DNA from: Vibrio sinensis
GTDB taxonomy: Bacteria; Pseudomonadota; Gammaproteobacteria; Enterobacterales; Vibrionaceae
Direction of reading: 5' to 3'
Length of the DNA: 64,000 nucleotides
Assembly (NCBI RefSeq): GCF_003605645.1
Contig: NZ_QVMU01000008.1
Coordinates: forward strand, 62,001-126,000
In this document: in pieces, positions 56,554-64,000 of the stretch
Numbering within the stretch: position 1 is the stretch's first letter
Layout: every line of letters begins with the position of its first letter
Made by a program: the position numbers and the translations under genes
The notes under the pieces: generated by a model
What the model saw: only the letters and a program-made list of their open reading frames with translations
Told to the model about the DNA's origin: nothing
The model's database searches: none

Positions 56554-57762
56554 TTATTGTTGTTTGTCTGCGCTGCCAGCATCAGGCAAATTCAAGATAC
56601 GCTTCGCGATCACGTTGAGTTGAATTTCTGATGAGCCACCTGCGATGGTTTGAGTAAAGCTGTTCAACCAAGCACGAGTTACGCCAAGCTCTTGCTCCGA
56701 GATACCATCACCTTGCCAACCAAGTGCACGGTAACCCATCACATCGAGCAGTAGCTCAAATTTGATTTTTTCTTGCTCGGTATGCACTAATTTCATGATT
56801 GACATAGTGCCGTTAACATCAAGGCCCAGCCGGGCTTCCTCCGTCATACGCTGAACCGTAAGCCCATAGGCGTGCTCGTCCATATCAGCGGCAGTGATTC
56901 GCGCTTTCAACCCGGCATTAGCTGCTGTTGGTGAATCAGACAGGTAGTCTTTACTTAGAGCGAGAAGATCATAGTGTGTTGGTAAACTGAACTCGCCAAA
57001 TTTAGACATCGCGGCACGTTCGTGTTGCAGCAGTTGCTTAGCCAGTGACCAACCTAAATGTAACTCTCCAATTAAGTTGTTTTTCGCGACTTTTACTTCA
57101 TCAAAATGCACTTCGCAAAATGTTGACTTGCCACTGATGAGATCAATCGGTGAAACGGTCACGCCCGGTGCATGCATGTCTATCAATAACAGTGAAATTC
57201 CATGATGCTTGCTACCTGAACTATCGGTTCGTACTAAGGCATACATCCAATCACTTTTATTGCCGTAAGAGGTCCAAATTTTTGCACCATTGACTACGTA
57301 GTGATCACCCTCGTCTTTTGCAGTCGTTCTAATATTAGCGAGATCAGACCCTGCATTAGGCTCACTAAAACCCTGACACCAACGTACTTCACCCTTGGTC
57401 ATCGGTGTAAGAATGCGCTGTTTTTGCTCTTCGGTTCCGTATTTCAAAACCACCGGGCCAAGCATCCAAATACCTAAATTAATTTGAGCCGGACGGCAAC
57501 CTAAACGACGAATCTCTTGTTCAAGAATCGTCTCTTGTTCAGCACTAAGACCACCACCACCATATTCGGTTGGCCAGTTCGGGCAGAACCAACCTTTGTC
57601 TCGCATACGTTCAAACCACTGACGTTGATCTTGGGTTTTAAACGCAATATCACTTCCACCCCACACTAATTCATCATCTGGAGTAGGCGTTCTTAATGAC
57701 ATCGGGCAGTTTTCTTCTAACCACGATCTGACTTCTGCGCGAAACTCACCTTTATCAACCAT
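56554..57762 (-). CDS. acyl-CoA dehydrogenase, FadE30/FadE31-like
   Basis: 402 residues. Motifs: FRAEVRSWLEENCP at the start, GWFCPNWPTEYGGGGLSAEQETILEQEIRRLG, FAD-contact WCQGFSEPNAGSDLANIRTTA, NGAKIWTSYGNKSDWMYALVRTD and the C-terminal TIAGGSSEIQLNVIAKRILNLP. This resembles large-subunit dehydrogenases of steroid and other polycyclic CoA pathways. AAGGAGAACAAGG lies before its ATG. Paired with the gene at 55418. Confidence 0.86.
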   Translation of the reverse strand: MVDKGEFRAEVRSWLEENCPMSLRTPTPDDELVWGGSDIAFKTQDQRQWFERMRDKGWFCPNWPTEYGGGGLSAEQETILEQEIRRLGCRPAQINLGIWMLGPVVLKYGTEEQKQRILTPMTKGEVRWCQGFSEPNAGSDLANIRTTAKDEGDHYVVNGAKIWTSYGNKSDWMYALVRTDSSGSKHHGISLLLIDMHAPGVTVSPIDLISGKSTFCEVHFDEVKVAKNNLIGELHLGWSLAKQLLQHERAAMSKFGEFSLPTHYDLLALSKDYLSDSPTAANAGLKARITAADMDEHAYGLTVQRMTEEARLGLDVNGTMSIMKLVHTEQEKIKFELLLDVMGYRALGWQGDGISEQELGVTRAWLNSFTQTIAGGSSEIQLNVIAKRILNLPDAGSADKQQ

Positions 57763-57778
57763 CCTTGTTCTCCTTGAA

Positions 57779-58945
57779 TTATCGAGCTCGGGGTAACCCT
57801 AAACCAAATTGTGCGATAAGTTCGCGTTGGATTTCATTGGTACCACCGCCAAAAGTGACGGTAACAGAAGCGCGTACTTCGTATTCCAATTCACCCTCGA
57901 GCAATGAAGCCGCAGAGCCCTCACGAACCATACCGTTTGCGCCAGTAATCTCTTGCAAACGACGTAATATTTCAATAACGGATTCCGAACCGTACACTTT
58001 TGTTGTTGATGCGAGTGATACGCCAAGAGAACCCGCCTCAAGATCAGCAGCAATTCTGAAGTTGATTAAGCGCATAGACTCAAGGCGTGCATAGCACTCT
58101 GCCAACGCTGTACGAACCCAAGGCTTATTGATGGCTCGTTTACCTTGCTCATCCGGTGTTTTTGCCCATAAAAACACGCGGCGGAATAGACCAACCACTT
58201 TATCAGACCATGAACCTAAGCCCAATCGTTCGTGATTAAGCTGTGCGGTCATCAACTTCCAACCACCATTTAACTCTCCCACCAACATCGACTGAGGAAC
58301 GACCACGTTGTCGTAATACGTTGATGTAGTTGTGTTTGATGTTGTTGGAATCAATGTATGAGAAAAGCCTTCACTTTTCGTATCGACAATCAGAATGGAG
58401 ATACCTTTATGCCTTGGTAAGTCAGCATCTGTACGTGCGGCCAACCAAATATAATCGGCATTGTTCGCTCCTGAAGTCCAAAGCTTGGTGCCATTAACAA
58501 GGAAATGATCCTCTTTTGGTCGTGCGACGGTTTTCAGACTAGCCAAATCAGAGCCTGCGTTAGGTTCGGAATAGCCAATCGCAAAGTGTGTTTCACCACG
58601 CGCAATACCCGGAAGAAACTGTTCCTTTTGCTCATCGGAACCGAATGCCATTAATGACGGGCCAACAGTACTGATGGTGACGAACGGAAGAGGAGCACCA
58701 GCGATGTTCGCCTCTTCAAAGAAGATCAATTGCTCTGTAGCACTATAACCTTGGCCACCATATTCTTTTGGCCAGCCGACAGCCAACCAACCATCTTTAC
58801 CCATTTGACGAATGACATCACGATATTCAGTACCGCTCTCTGCCCCACGTAATCGGAGTTTCAATTCCGGCGTCATCAACGAAGAGAAATAATCTCTAAC
58901 GGTAAGACGCAGTTCATGCTGCTCTGGTGTTAAATCGACAAACAT
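57779..58945 (-). CDS. chsE2: acyl-CoA dehydrogenase, ChsE2/ChsE4 type (steroid side chain)
   Basis: 388 residues. From its opening MFVDLTPEQHELRLTVRDYFSSLMTPE to its end TFGGGTNEIQRELIAQFGLGLPRAR it follows mycobacterial FadE29/FadE26 (ChsE2/ChsE4) closely. Intervening landmarks are GWPKEYGGQGYSATEQLIFFEEANIAGAPLPF, HFAIGYSEPNAGSDLASLKT and ADYIWLAARTD. Those proteins are the larger subunit of alpha2-beta2 dehydrogenases that desaturate the steroid side-chain CoA ester. Here it is next to an Ltp2 homologue, and a smaller ACAD lies two genes upstream. AGGAG precedes the ATG. Confidence 0.88.
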   Translation of the reverse strand: MFVDLTPEQHELRLTVRDYFSSLMTPELKLRLRGAESGTEYRDVIRQMGKDGWLAVGWPKEYGGQGYSATEQLIFFEEANIAGAPLPFVTISTVGPSLMAFGSDEQKEQFLPGIARGETHFAIGYSEPNAGSDLASLKTVARPKEDHFLVNGTKLWTSGANNADYIWLAARTDADLPRHKGISILIVDTKSEGFSHTLIPTTSNTTTSTYYDNVVVPQSMLVGELNGGWKLMTAQLNHERLGLGSWSDKVVGLFRRVFLWAKTPDEQGKRAINKPWVRTALAECYARLESMRLINFRIAADLEAGSLGVSLASTTKVYGSESVIEILRRLQEITGANGMVREGSAASLLEGELEYEVRASVTVTFGGGTNEIQRELIAQFGLGLPRAR

Positions 58946-58953
58946 ACTGACTC

Positions 58954-60135
58954 CTACTCGTTACCTAGAATAAGCCCACTGGTTGGGACTCCTGTACCGG
59001 CGGTTACCAATACGTTTTGTACATTCTCGACCTGATTCACCGCAGTGCCGCGAACTTGCCTTACCGCTTCAGCCACCCCATTCATACCATGGATATAGGC
59101 CTCACCGATTTGCCCACCATGGGGGTTAATTGGCAACTTGCCGCCACGGGCATGGTGACCGGCACGAATAAACTCTTTCGCCTGTCCTCTTGGAGCAAAG
59201 CCAAACTCTTCCAGTTGTGGCAAAACAAAAGGCGTAAAGTGATCATAAATAATCGCGGTTTGAAAATCGTCTGGCGTTAGCCCTGATTGCTTGTAAAGCT
59301 CTTCAGCAACGACAGCCATTTCTGGCAATCCGGTAATGTCTTCACGATAAAAAGAGGTCATGGATTGCTGACCATCGGCAATGCCTTGCGAACCCGCTTT
59401 GATAATGACAGGTTTAACCTGTAACTCTTGAGCCACTTCGGTACGAGTAATGACCATAGCAACAGCGCCATCAGATTCTTGGCAGCAATCAAATAGGTGC
59501 AGTGGTTCACAAATCCAGCGAGAGGCTTGATGCTCTTCGAGGGTCAACGGCTTTTCATAAAAGAATGCGTTTGGGTTAGTCGCTGCGAAATCTCGAGCGG
59601 CGACAGCAACACGGCCGAAGTCTTCTGAGGTTGCGCCGTATTCGTGCATATAGCGCTGAGCAAACATACCCACCCATGCCGCTGGCGTATGGAAACCGTG
59701 TGGCATATACCAACCATAGTTGACGTTTTCGAAAATTGGCGTCGAGCCAAATCCATAATCACCACTACCAAAACGGTACCAAGAACGCTCGTTCATAGAG
59801 CGATAAACCACAACGGTATTAGCAAGACCTGAAGCAACCGCCATAGCCGCATGGATGATAGGAGCACAAGCCGCGCCACCACCGTGAGGAATTTGTGAGA
59901 AGAAAGTGACTTTATCACAGCCCAGCAAACGCGCCATTTCGTACTCAGGTACTTTATCGACAGAGTAGCTACAAAAACCATCCACATCCGATGGTGAGAT
60001 GCCTGCATCTTCAAGTGCTGCTAACGTTGCTTCCATGGCTAGACGCAACTCTGTACGTCCTGAGTTTTTTGAAAACTCTGTTGCGCCCAAACCAACAATG
60101 GCAGCTTTACCACTGATTGACGAATCCATTTTCAT
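58954..60135 (-). CDS. ltp2: thiolase-like retro-aldolase Ltp2
   Basis: 393 residues (an ATG 6 nt downstream, at 60129, is better spaced from GGGAG). A lipid-transfer/SCP-x type thiolase-fold protein whose sequence follows Ltp2: AAIVGLGATEFSKNSGRTELRLA, GGGAACAPIIHAAMAVASG and RWICEPLHLFDCCQESDGAVAMV. The two tyrosines needed for retro-aldol cleavage are Tyr297 (YDHFTPF) and Tyr347 (EAYIHGMNG), spaced 50 residues apart as in Mycobacterium Ltp2. It would release propionyl-CoA from the 17-hydroxy side-chain CoA, leaving the 17-ketosteroid. It works in complex with the DUF35 part of ChsH2, encoded nearby. Confidence 0.9.
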   Translation of the reverse strand: MKMDSSISGKAAIVGLGATEFSKNSGRTELRLAMEATLAALEDAGISPSDVDGFCSYSVDKVPEYEMARLLGCDKVTFFSQIPHGGGAACAPIIHAAMAVASGLANTVVVYRSMNERSWYRFGSGDYGFGSTPIFENVNYGWYMPHGFHTPAAWVGMFAQRYMHEYGATSEDFGRVAVAARDFAATNPNAFFYEKPLTLEEHQASRWICEPLHLFDCCQESDGAVAMVITRTEVAQELQVKPVIIKAGSQGIADGQQSMTSFYREDITGLPEMAVVAEELYKQSGLTPDDFQTAIIYDHFTPFVLPQLEEFGFAPRGQAKEFIRAGHHARGGKLPINPHGGQIGEAYIHGMNGVAEAVRQVRGTAVNQVENVQNVLVTAGTGVPTSGLILGNE

Positions 60136-60140
60136 TCTCC

Positions 60141-60563
60141 CTATGCTGACAATGCGATTGAAACTGTGCCACTAACGTGCGTACCCATGCTGTTTTTCCC
60201 TACAATGGTGACGACAACATCGTTAGATTCAGCATCGATATGCGTGACTTCGCCTTTAAACACCATGGTGTCGCCAGGGTAATTAGGCATGCCTAACTTG
60301 ATCTTAAGATCTTTTAAACGAGCGCCCGGTCCAACCCAATCTTCCACATAGCGTTGAACTAGCGCATTGGTGGTTAAAATGTTCATAAAGATATGGGGCG
60401 TACCCGAAGCTTGAGCTGCATCTTTATCATGATGACCTGCGAAATAGTCACGTGTTGCAATTGCTCCACCTGTAATTAACGCAACAGTGATCGGAACCGA
60501 TAGTGTCGGTAAGTTGTCACCAATATTGATATCACTTAAATTATTCTTGTTCTGCGAGATCAT
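60141..60563 (-). CDS. chsH1: MaoC-like hydratase subunit ChsH1
   Basis: 140 residues from the ATG at 60563; upstream codons open to 60575 lack a better start. Single hot-dog domain with the catalytic segment ATRDYFAGHHDKDAAQASGTPHIFMNILTTNALVQRYVEDWVGPGARL, characteristic of ChsH1. In mycobacteria ChsH1 joins ChsH2 to hydrate the 17(20)-double bond of the steroid side-chain CoA before Ltp2 acts. It overlaps the upstream dehydrogenase gene by 23 nt and is followed 5 nt later by ltp2. Confidence 0.88.
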   Translation of the reverse strand: MISQNKNNLSDINIGDNLPTLSVPITVALITGGAIATRDYFAGHHDKDAAQASGTPHIFMNILTTNALVQRYVEDWVGPGARLKDLKIKLGMPNYPGDTMVFKGEVTHIDAESNDVVVTIVGKNSMGTHVSGTVSIALSA

Positions 60564-61653
60564 ATTTCCACCCAAGTGTGTTGTTATTTGCTAGCCAATC
60601 CCCTAGTACTTCCAGATTTTCACTGCTCCCGCCAAGTCCAAGGCAAAGTGCTCTGCTCCAATATAGAAAGAGATACGTTGGTGAACTGATGTCGACGCCA
60701 AAGCCACCATGTAAGTGCTGAGCTTTATGACAAATGAAGTGCCCTGTTTCACACGCTTGCCATGCCGTCGAATACGATTCAGGCTCGCTTGTCATGCCTG
60801 CATCAAGACGATAAACCAATTGCCAAAGCGTTGAACGCAGCGTTTCTAGCGAGATTTGGCAATCTGCCATCGTCATTTGTACCGACTGGAATGTCGCGAT
60901 TTGTCGGTCAAACTGGCGACGTTCTGTTACGTATTCCACGGTTCGCTTTAGCTGCTGCTCACATAAACCAATCAGCATTGACGCTTGTGCCGCCACGAGG
61001 CGAGGTGCCAACCACGCCATCGCACTTTCAGAAAGTAGATCGGTTGTTTTTAATCGTACATTGTCGAACTTAAGATCGGATACGGATTCGCCTTGAGTTA
61101 AAACACCATCGATGCGAGCAATACCTGTCAGTGACAAATCAACCACAACAAGGCGTTTAATGTCGTCTAGTTCAGCTGCCACCAGTGCATATTGACTGTT
61201 GCTTACTTCGGCTACACAACTCAGCTCACCAGTCAAAACCAACTCAGCGCCGTCGACAGTTGCTGTCAGCGGAGCTTCATTGATATTGGCAATCGTCAGG
61301 ACATTCGCGCCTTCTGCCGCTGTCACGCCGATTGGCAATAGGGATTCATCCCCAAAGTGATAAATAGCCGACGCCGCCATTTGATGGCGATATAACGGGA
61401 CCAATGCCAGCGAAGCCCCTTGAGCTTCAAGGATCACCATCAGATCCGTCATATTCAGACCACTGCCACCAATCTCTTCTGGAATCATTAGCGAGTGCAA
61501 CCCAGTTTCAATACAGGTTTTCCAAAGCGGAGCCATGCGAGTCTCACCAGATTCTGCAAACGAACGAAGTGTTTCGTCATCACAGTAATCACTGAATACA
61601 GCAACGGCCATCTCTTGAATCGCACGCTGATCTTCTGTCAAAGTAAAATTCAT
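60541..61653 (-). CDS. chsE1: acyl-CoA dehydrogenase, ChsE1-like small subunit
   Basis: 370 residues. The N-terminal part is FTLTEDQRAIQEMAVAVFSDYCDDETLRSF. A LMIPEEIGGSGLNMTDLMVILEAQGASLAL segment and a degenerate middle domain follow. The C-terminal helical part has ERRQFDQRQ-like TERRQFDRQIATFQSVQMTMADCQI and LHGGFGVDISSPTYLFLYWSRAL. Short, divergent ACADs of this kind (FadE28/ChsE1) pair with ChsE2-type subunits. It overlaps chsH2 by 4 nt and chsH1 by 23 nt, so it is translationally coupled to the hydratase genes. Confidence 0.84.
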   Translation of the reverse strand: MNFTLTEDQRAIQEMAVAVFSDYCDDETLRSFAESGETRMAPLWKTCIETGLHSLMIPEEIGGSGLNMTDLMVILEAQGASLALVPLYRHQMAASAIYHFGDESLLPIGVTAAEGANVLTIANINEAPLTATVDGAELVLTGELSCVAEVSNSQYALVAAELDDIKRLVVVDLSLTGIARIDGVLTQGESVSDLKFDNVRLKTTDLLSESAMAWLAPRLVAAQASMLIGLCEQQLKRTVEYVTERRQFDRQIATFQSVQMTMADCQISLETLRSTLWQLVYRLDAGMTSEPESYSTAWQACETGHFICHKAQHLHGGFGVDISSPTYLFLYWSRALCLGLGGSSENLEVLGDWLANNNTLGWKYDLAEQE

Positions 61654-62624
61654 GACTCCTCCCTAGTTCGAAACATTGGTAGTGTTAAGTCGCCATCGAA
61701 CGTTTCAAAACACACTTCAACGGGCGTACCAATCGATAGGTTTTTAGGATCAACACCAACCAACCCAGCGGTTAAGCGAACCCCCTCTTCCAGTTCGATC
61801 AATCCAATCGGATTTGGGTAATCAAACGGTGGAATTTCTGGGTAATGCATCACTACATAGGAGTACAACTCACCTTTACCACTCGCGACTTTGTAATCAA
61901 GGTCGAATGATTGACAATGGATACACACTGGTGCAGGTGGGTGCTGTAATTTATCGCAGCTTTTACAATGCTGAATGCGCAGTTCTTTCTCGTCACAACC
62001 GTCCCAGAAAAAGCGAGTGTCATCGCTGATCCCCGGTTTTGAACGCTTAATCACTGGAATAGCTGGCTTGCTTTCAGTTTTAGTTTCTATTACCTGAGCC
62101 GGTTTAAACTTAAACACGCGGAATAACAATTCACCGACTTGTTCATCACCATATGGCTTTTGTGAAAAATAGGTCATTTTCAATGTCACAAAAAAACCAG
62201 TTCCGAGTGCTGTTTGCTTTTGATCGCTGAGTGAATCAAAACGCGTGGTGTAATAAAGACGCTCACCCATTTTTAGGTAGCGCTCAAAGGTCAATTCTGA
62301 ATTTACCGCGACGACCGACATATAGCCTTGCTCTTCAAGCAATTTAAGTACACCGTAAGGGTTATCATCCGTAGAGCCCGGCGGAAAATTGTCTTGGTAC
62401 AAACCCGATTGACACCAGCTCTGTAGCATCGCTGGTGGCGCAACTAATCCTTCAAATTCCGTTTGAAGTGCGTATTCAGGGTCAATATATAGAGGATTTG
62501 TTACCCCCATTACTTCACACCACTGTCGCACCATTGCTGGATTCACTTCGTCCCACGCGTAAATTCGGCCAAACTCTTTGCCTACCATTTCGCGTATTGG
62601 GGTTAACCAGTTATTTTCAGACAA
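61650..62624 (-). CDS. chsH2: MaoC-DUF35 fusion ChsH2 (hydratase subunit and aldolase partner)
   Basis: 324 residues from a TTG at 62624, which has AGGAG seven bases upstream. The longer open frame to 62717 is a hydrophobic read-through of a repeat and is rejected. The N-terminal MaoC-like domain (about 10-165) lacks the catalytic pair of ChsH1. The C-terminal DUF35 part has a zinc ribbon (HCKSCDKLQHPPAPVCIHCQS) and an OB fold (GELYSYVVMHYPEIPPFDYPNPIGLIELEEGVRLTAGLVGVD). Mycobacterial ChsH2 (318 residues) has this layout and its DUF35 part activates Ltp2. Confidence 0.88.
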   Translation of the reverse strand: MSENNWLTPIREMVGKEFGRIYAWDEVNPAMVRQWCEVMGVTNPLYIDPEYALQTEFEGLVAPPAMLQSWCQSGLYQDNFPPGSTDDNPYGVLKLLEEQGYMSVVAVNSELTFERYLKMGERLYYTTRFDSLSDQKQTALGTGFFVTLKMTYFSQKPYGDEQVGELLFRVFKFKPAQVIETKTESKPAIPVIKRSKPGISDDTRFFWDGCDEKELRIQHCKSCDKLQHPPAPVCIHCQSFDLDYKVASGKGELYSYVVMHYPEIPPFDYPNPIGLIELEEGVRLTAGLVGVDPKNLSIGTPVEVCFETFDGDLTLPMFRTREES

Positions 62625-62652
62625 TGTCTTTCTCCTAATCTTCAAAACACAG

Positions 62653-62727
62653 CTTATTAAAAGTGTGCTTAATAAAACCGTACTTAATAAAGCAATTCGC
62701 AATGAAATAATGTTCAATAAAACAATG
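62653..62727. repeat. degenerate 15-bp tandem repeat upstream of chsH2
   Basis: Units CTTATTAAAAGTGTG, CTTAATAAAACCGTA, CTTAATAAAGCAATT, CGCAATGAAATAATG and TTCAATAAAACAATG follow one another from 62653. The first three share CTT(A/T)(A/T)TAAA. They lie in the gap between the SDR stop and the chsH2 start. Confidence 0.65.
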
Positions 62728-62760
62728 CGTTATGAATTGTTTTATTATGAACAATTGTGT

Positions 62761-63528
62761 TTATACGTCTGCCGCAGATAAGAAAGCAGGCTTCTCGCCT
62801 CCACCATGGAGCACCAGATTGCAGCCACTTCCATATAAGCAATGTTCCGATGCCAAAAATAGGCACGCGCCGCCAATATCACTTGGCTCTGCCATACGCC
62901 CAAGGGGGATAGTCTGGCTTACCGCCGCAATACCCGCTTCATCACCATAATGAAGCGCAGATTGTTCTGTTTTCACTAAACCTGGAGTCACAGCGACCAC
63001 TCTCACCTTTGGTGCCCATTCAACAGCCAAAGATTGAACCAATGAGAGGACACCTGCTTTCGCTGCACCATAAGCCGCTGTACCTGGAGAGGGTCTTAGT
63101 GCACTGACACTGCTAATAAAAATAATCACGCCCTGACGAGATTGCTTTTGCATCAAAGTATTGGCGCGCTGAGCGATATTGAGAGGAGCAATGAGGTTCA
63201 AGCGAATAATGCTTTCATGAAACCTCGGAGATGCCTTATCTGCCAATGCAAAAGGGCTACCGCCTGCATTGTTAATCAATACATCTAACTCGCCATATTC
63301 ACTCTCGATAACAGAAAACAGCGTATCGACTGAATCTAAGTCTCGAACATCAACAGGTAGAAAACGGGCCTCTCGCCCTCCGCTTGCCGGTAGTGTCTCG
63401 GGTGCGGATCGACCACACACGATCACATCTGCTCCACTGTCTAAAAACGTCTTAGCGATCCCAGCACCAATCCCTTTAGTGCCGCCGGTAATCAAAACGG
63501 TTTTGCCTTTATTTTCGAATTGCATCAT
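62761..63528 (-). CDS. short-chain dehydrogenase/reductase
   Basis: 255 residues from the ATG at 63528 (AGGGG upstream; a GTG directly before and a second ATG directly after are alternatives). Rossmann SDR: VLITGGTKGIGAGIAKTF, VDVRDLDSVDTLF, NNAGGSP, Ser in FISSVSAL, YGAAK. It ends with SGCNLVLHGGGEKPAF. Leads the right transcription unit (SDR, chsH2, chsE1, chsH1, ltp2, chsE2, two ACADs). It probably handles a hydroxy/keto step on a steroid or its CoA ester; the exact substrate is unknown. Confidence 0.83.
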   Translation of the reverse strand: MMQFENKGKTVLITGGTKGIGAGIAKTFLDSGADVIVCGRSAPETLPASGGREARFLPVDVRDLDSVDTLFSVIESEYGELDVLINNAGGSPFALADKASPRFHESIIRLNLIAPLNIAQRANTLMQKQSRQGVIIFISSVSALRPSPGTAAYGAAKAGVLSLVQSLAVEWAPKVRVVAVTPGLVKTEQSALHYGDEAGIAAVSQTIPLGRMAEPSDIGGACLFLASEHCLYGSGCNLVLHGGGEKPAFLSAADV

Positions 63529-63671
63529 CACTTCCCCTATCGTTTTCCTTCACAATGGAAAGAACCTCATATTGCTATTCTCATCACTACACCCCACAAA
63601 TTCGTCGTCTAAATGGACGATGATAAAAAGCTTTATCCGTAGAGAATTTGCATTAAATAAGAGGCGTTTCG

Positions 63672-64000
63672 ATGGATGAATGTATGGAAGAATGTAAAGA
63701 GAACACTGTTTTACTGTCTTACCCTAATAAGGGCGTGGCGCAGTTAACATTAAACAGACCCCAAGCAACCAACGCACTTAGCCTTGATCTTCAAAAGCAA
63801 CTTGCCGAATATTTTGAACAATTATCCGATGACCCAGAGGTTCGTTGTATCGTGCTGACCGGAGGTGAGAATGTCTTTGCTGCTGGAGGGGATATTCATA
63901 GCATGGTTGATTGCGGAGCCATCGACATTTACAAGCGTCATACTGAAAGGCTGTGGGCTCCGATAGCCAACTGTCCTAAACCGATTGTCGCGGCAGTATG
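63672..64000 (+). CDS. enoyl-CoA hydratase family protein, cut by window end
   Basis: The open frame starts at ATG 63672 (GAGG upstream; ATG 63684 also possible) and continues past the edge; 109 residues are visible. Crotonase landmarks: VAQLTLNRPQATNALSLDLQKQL, RCIVLTGGENVFAAGGDIHSMV (oxyanion loop) and NCPKPIVAAV. It is transcribed divergently from the steroid-type cluster across about 140 bp and probably belongs to the same pathway. The catalytic acid residues lie beyond the window. Confidence 0.82.
   Translation, partial: MDECMEECKENTVLLSYPNKGVAQLTLNRPQATNALSLDLQKQLAEYFEQLSDDPEVRCIVLTGGENVFAAGGDIHSMVDCGAIDIYKRHTERLWAPIANCPKPIVAAV

Noticed and set aside
62625..62717. Apparent signal-like N-terminal extension of ChsH2
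   Set aside because: It is encoded by the AT-rich 15-bp repeats. The TTG at 62624 has an ideal AGGAG and gives the expected family length.

Overview
The window reads as chromosomal DNA of a marine gammaproteobacterium, most likely a Vibrio or close relative. The evidence is the ectABC cluster followed by its own aspartokinase next to a proVWX system, the SlyB-type lipoprotein, the style of the nitrate assimilation genes, and a moderate GC content throughout. No rRNA, tRNA, CRISPR array, insertion sequence or phage gene was recognised. The first and last genes are cut by the window edges.

Layout. 1-4.6 kb: a truncated Cache-domain NarX/LuxR-partner histidine kinase (-) divergent from a TRAP transporter (dctP, attenuator, dctQM) of the 2-oxo-acid binding type. 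5-8.4 kb: the glycine betaine/proline ABC importer proVWX. 8.5-10.5 kb: a long U32-family protein (-). 10.9-22 kb: an osmolyte island. It holds ectoine synthesis (ectABC plus ask_ect, +), ectoine breakdown (doeA, doeX-type Lrp regulator, doeD-type aminotransferase, -), and a divergent polar-amino-acid-type ABC importer that may carry ectoine. 22-29 kb: nfeD-slipin pair, trmK, a membrane EIIC-like/EAL c-di-GMP phosphodiesterase, slyB and a TRIC/UPF0126 channel. 29.3-33.2 kb: a complete glutamine/glutamate acid-resistance operon (gadC-glsA-gadB, -). 33.9-37.9 kb: a 1004-residue OYE/FMN_bind/FAD reductase and its flavin transferase apbE. 38-49.9 kb: nitrate/nitrite assimilation in two transcription units (nasA-cobA-ybiB-nasT and nrtABC-nirBD). 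Each unit is preceded by a sigma-54 promoter and a leader terminator overlapped by an ANTAR-type hairpin. 50.1-64 kb: a large acyl-CoA catabolic cluster, mostly on -, that closely resembles the steroid side-chain and C/D-ring degradation genes of actinobacteria (ChsH1, ChsH2, Ltp2, ChsE1/ChsE2-type dehydrogenases, FadA6-like thiolase, SDRs, crotonases, ETF-quinone oxidoreductase).

How it works together. The left third handles osmotic balance: import of betaine, and making, importing and consuming ectoine. The middle is acid stress and anaerobic redox. The nitrate block is a self-contained regulon: NtrC/sigma-54 senses nitrogen limitation, while NasT (encoded inside the first unit) probably releases the leader terminators when nitrate or nitrite is present. 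The right end is a CoA-thioester pathway whose electrons leave through ETF-QO to quinone.

Most noteworthy are the paired ANTAR leaders with no NasS gene beside them, the steroid-type module in a Vibrio-like background, the flavin reductase whose active site lacks the dicarboxylate-binding residues of fumarate reductases, and an ectoine catabolic set that lacks doeB and doeC locally.
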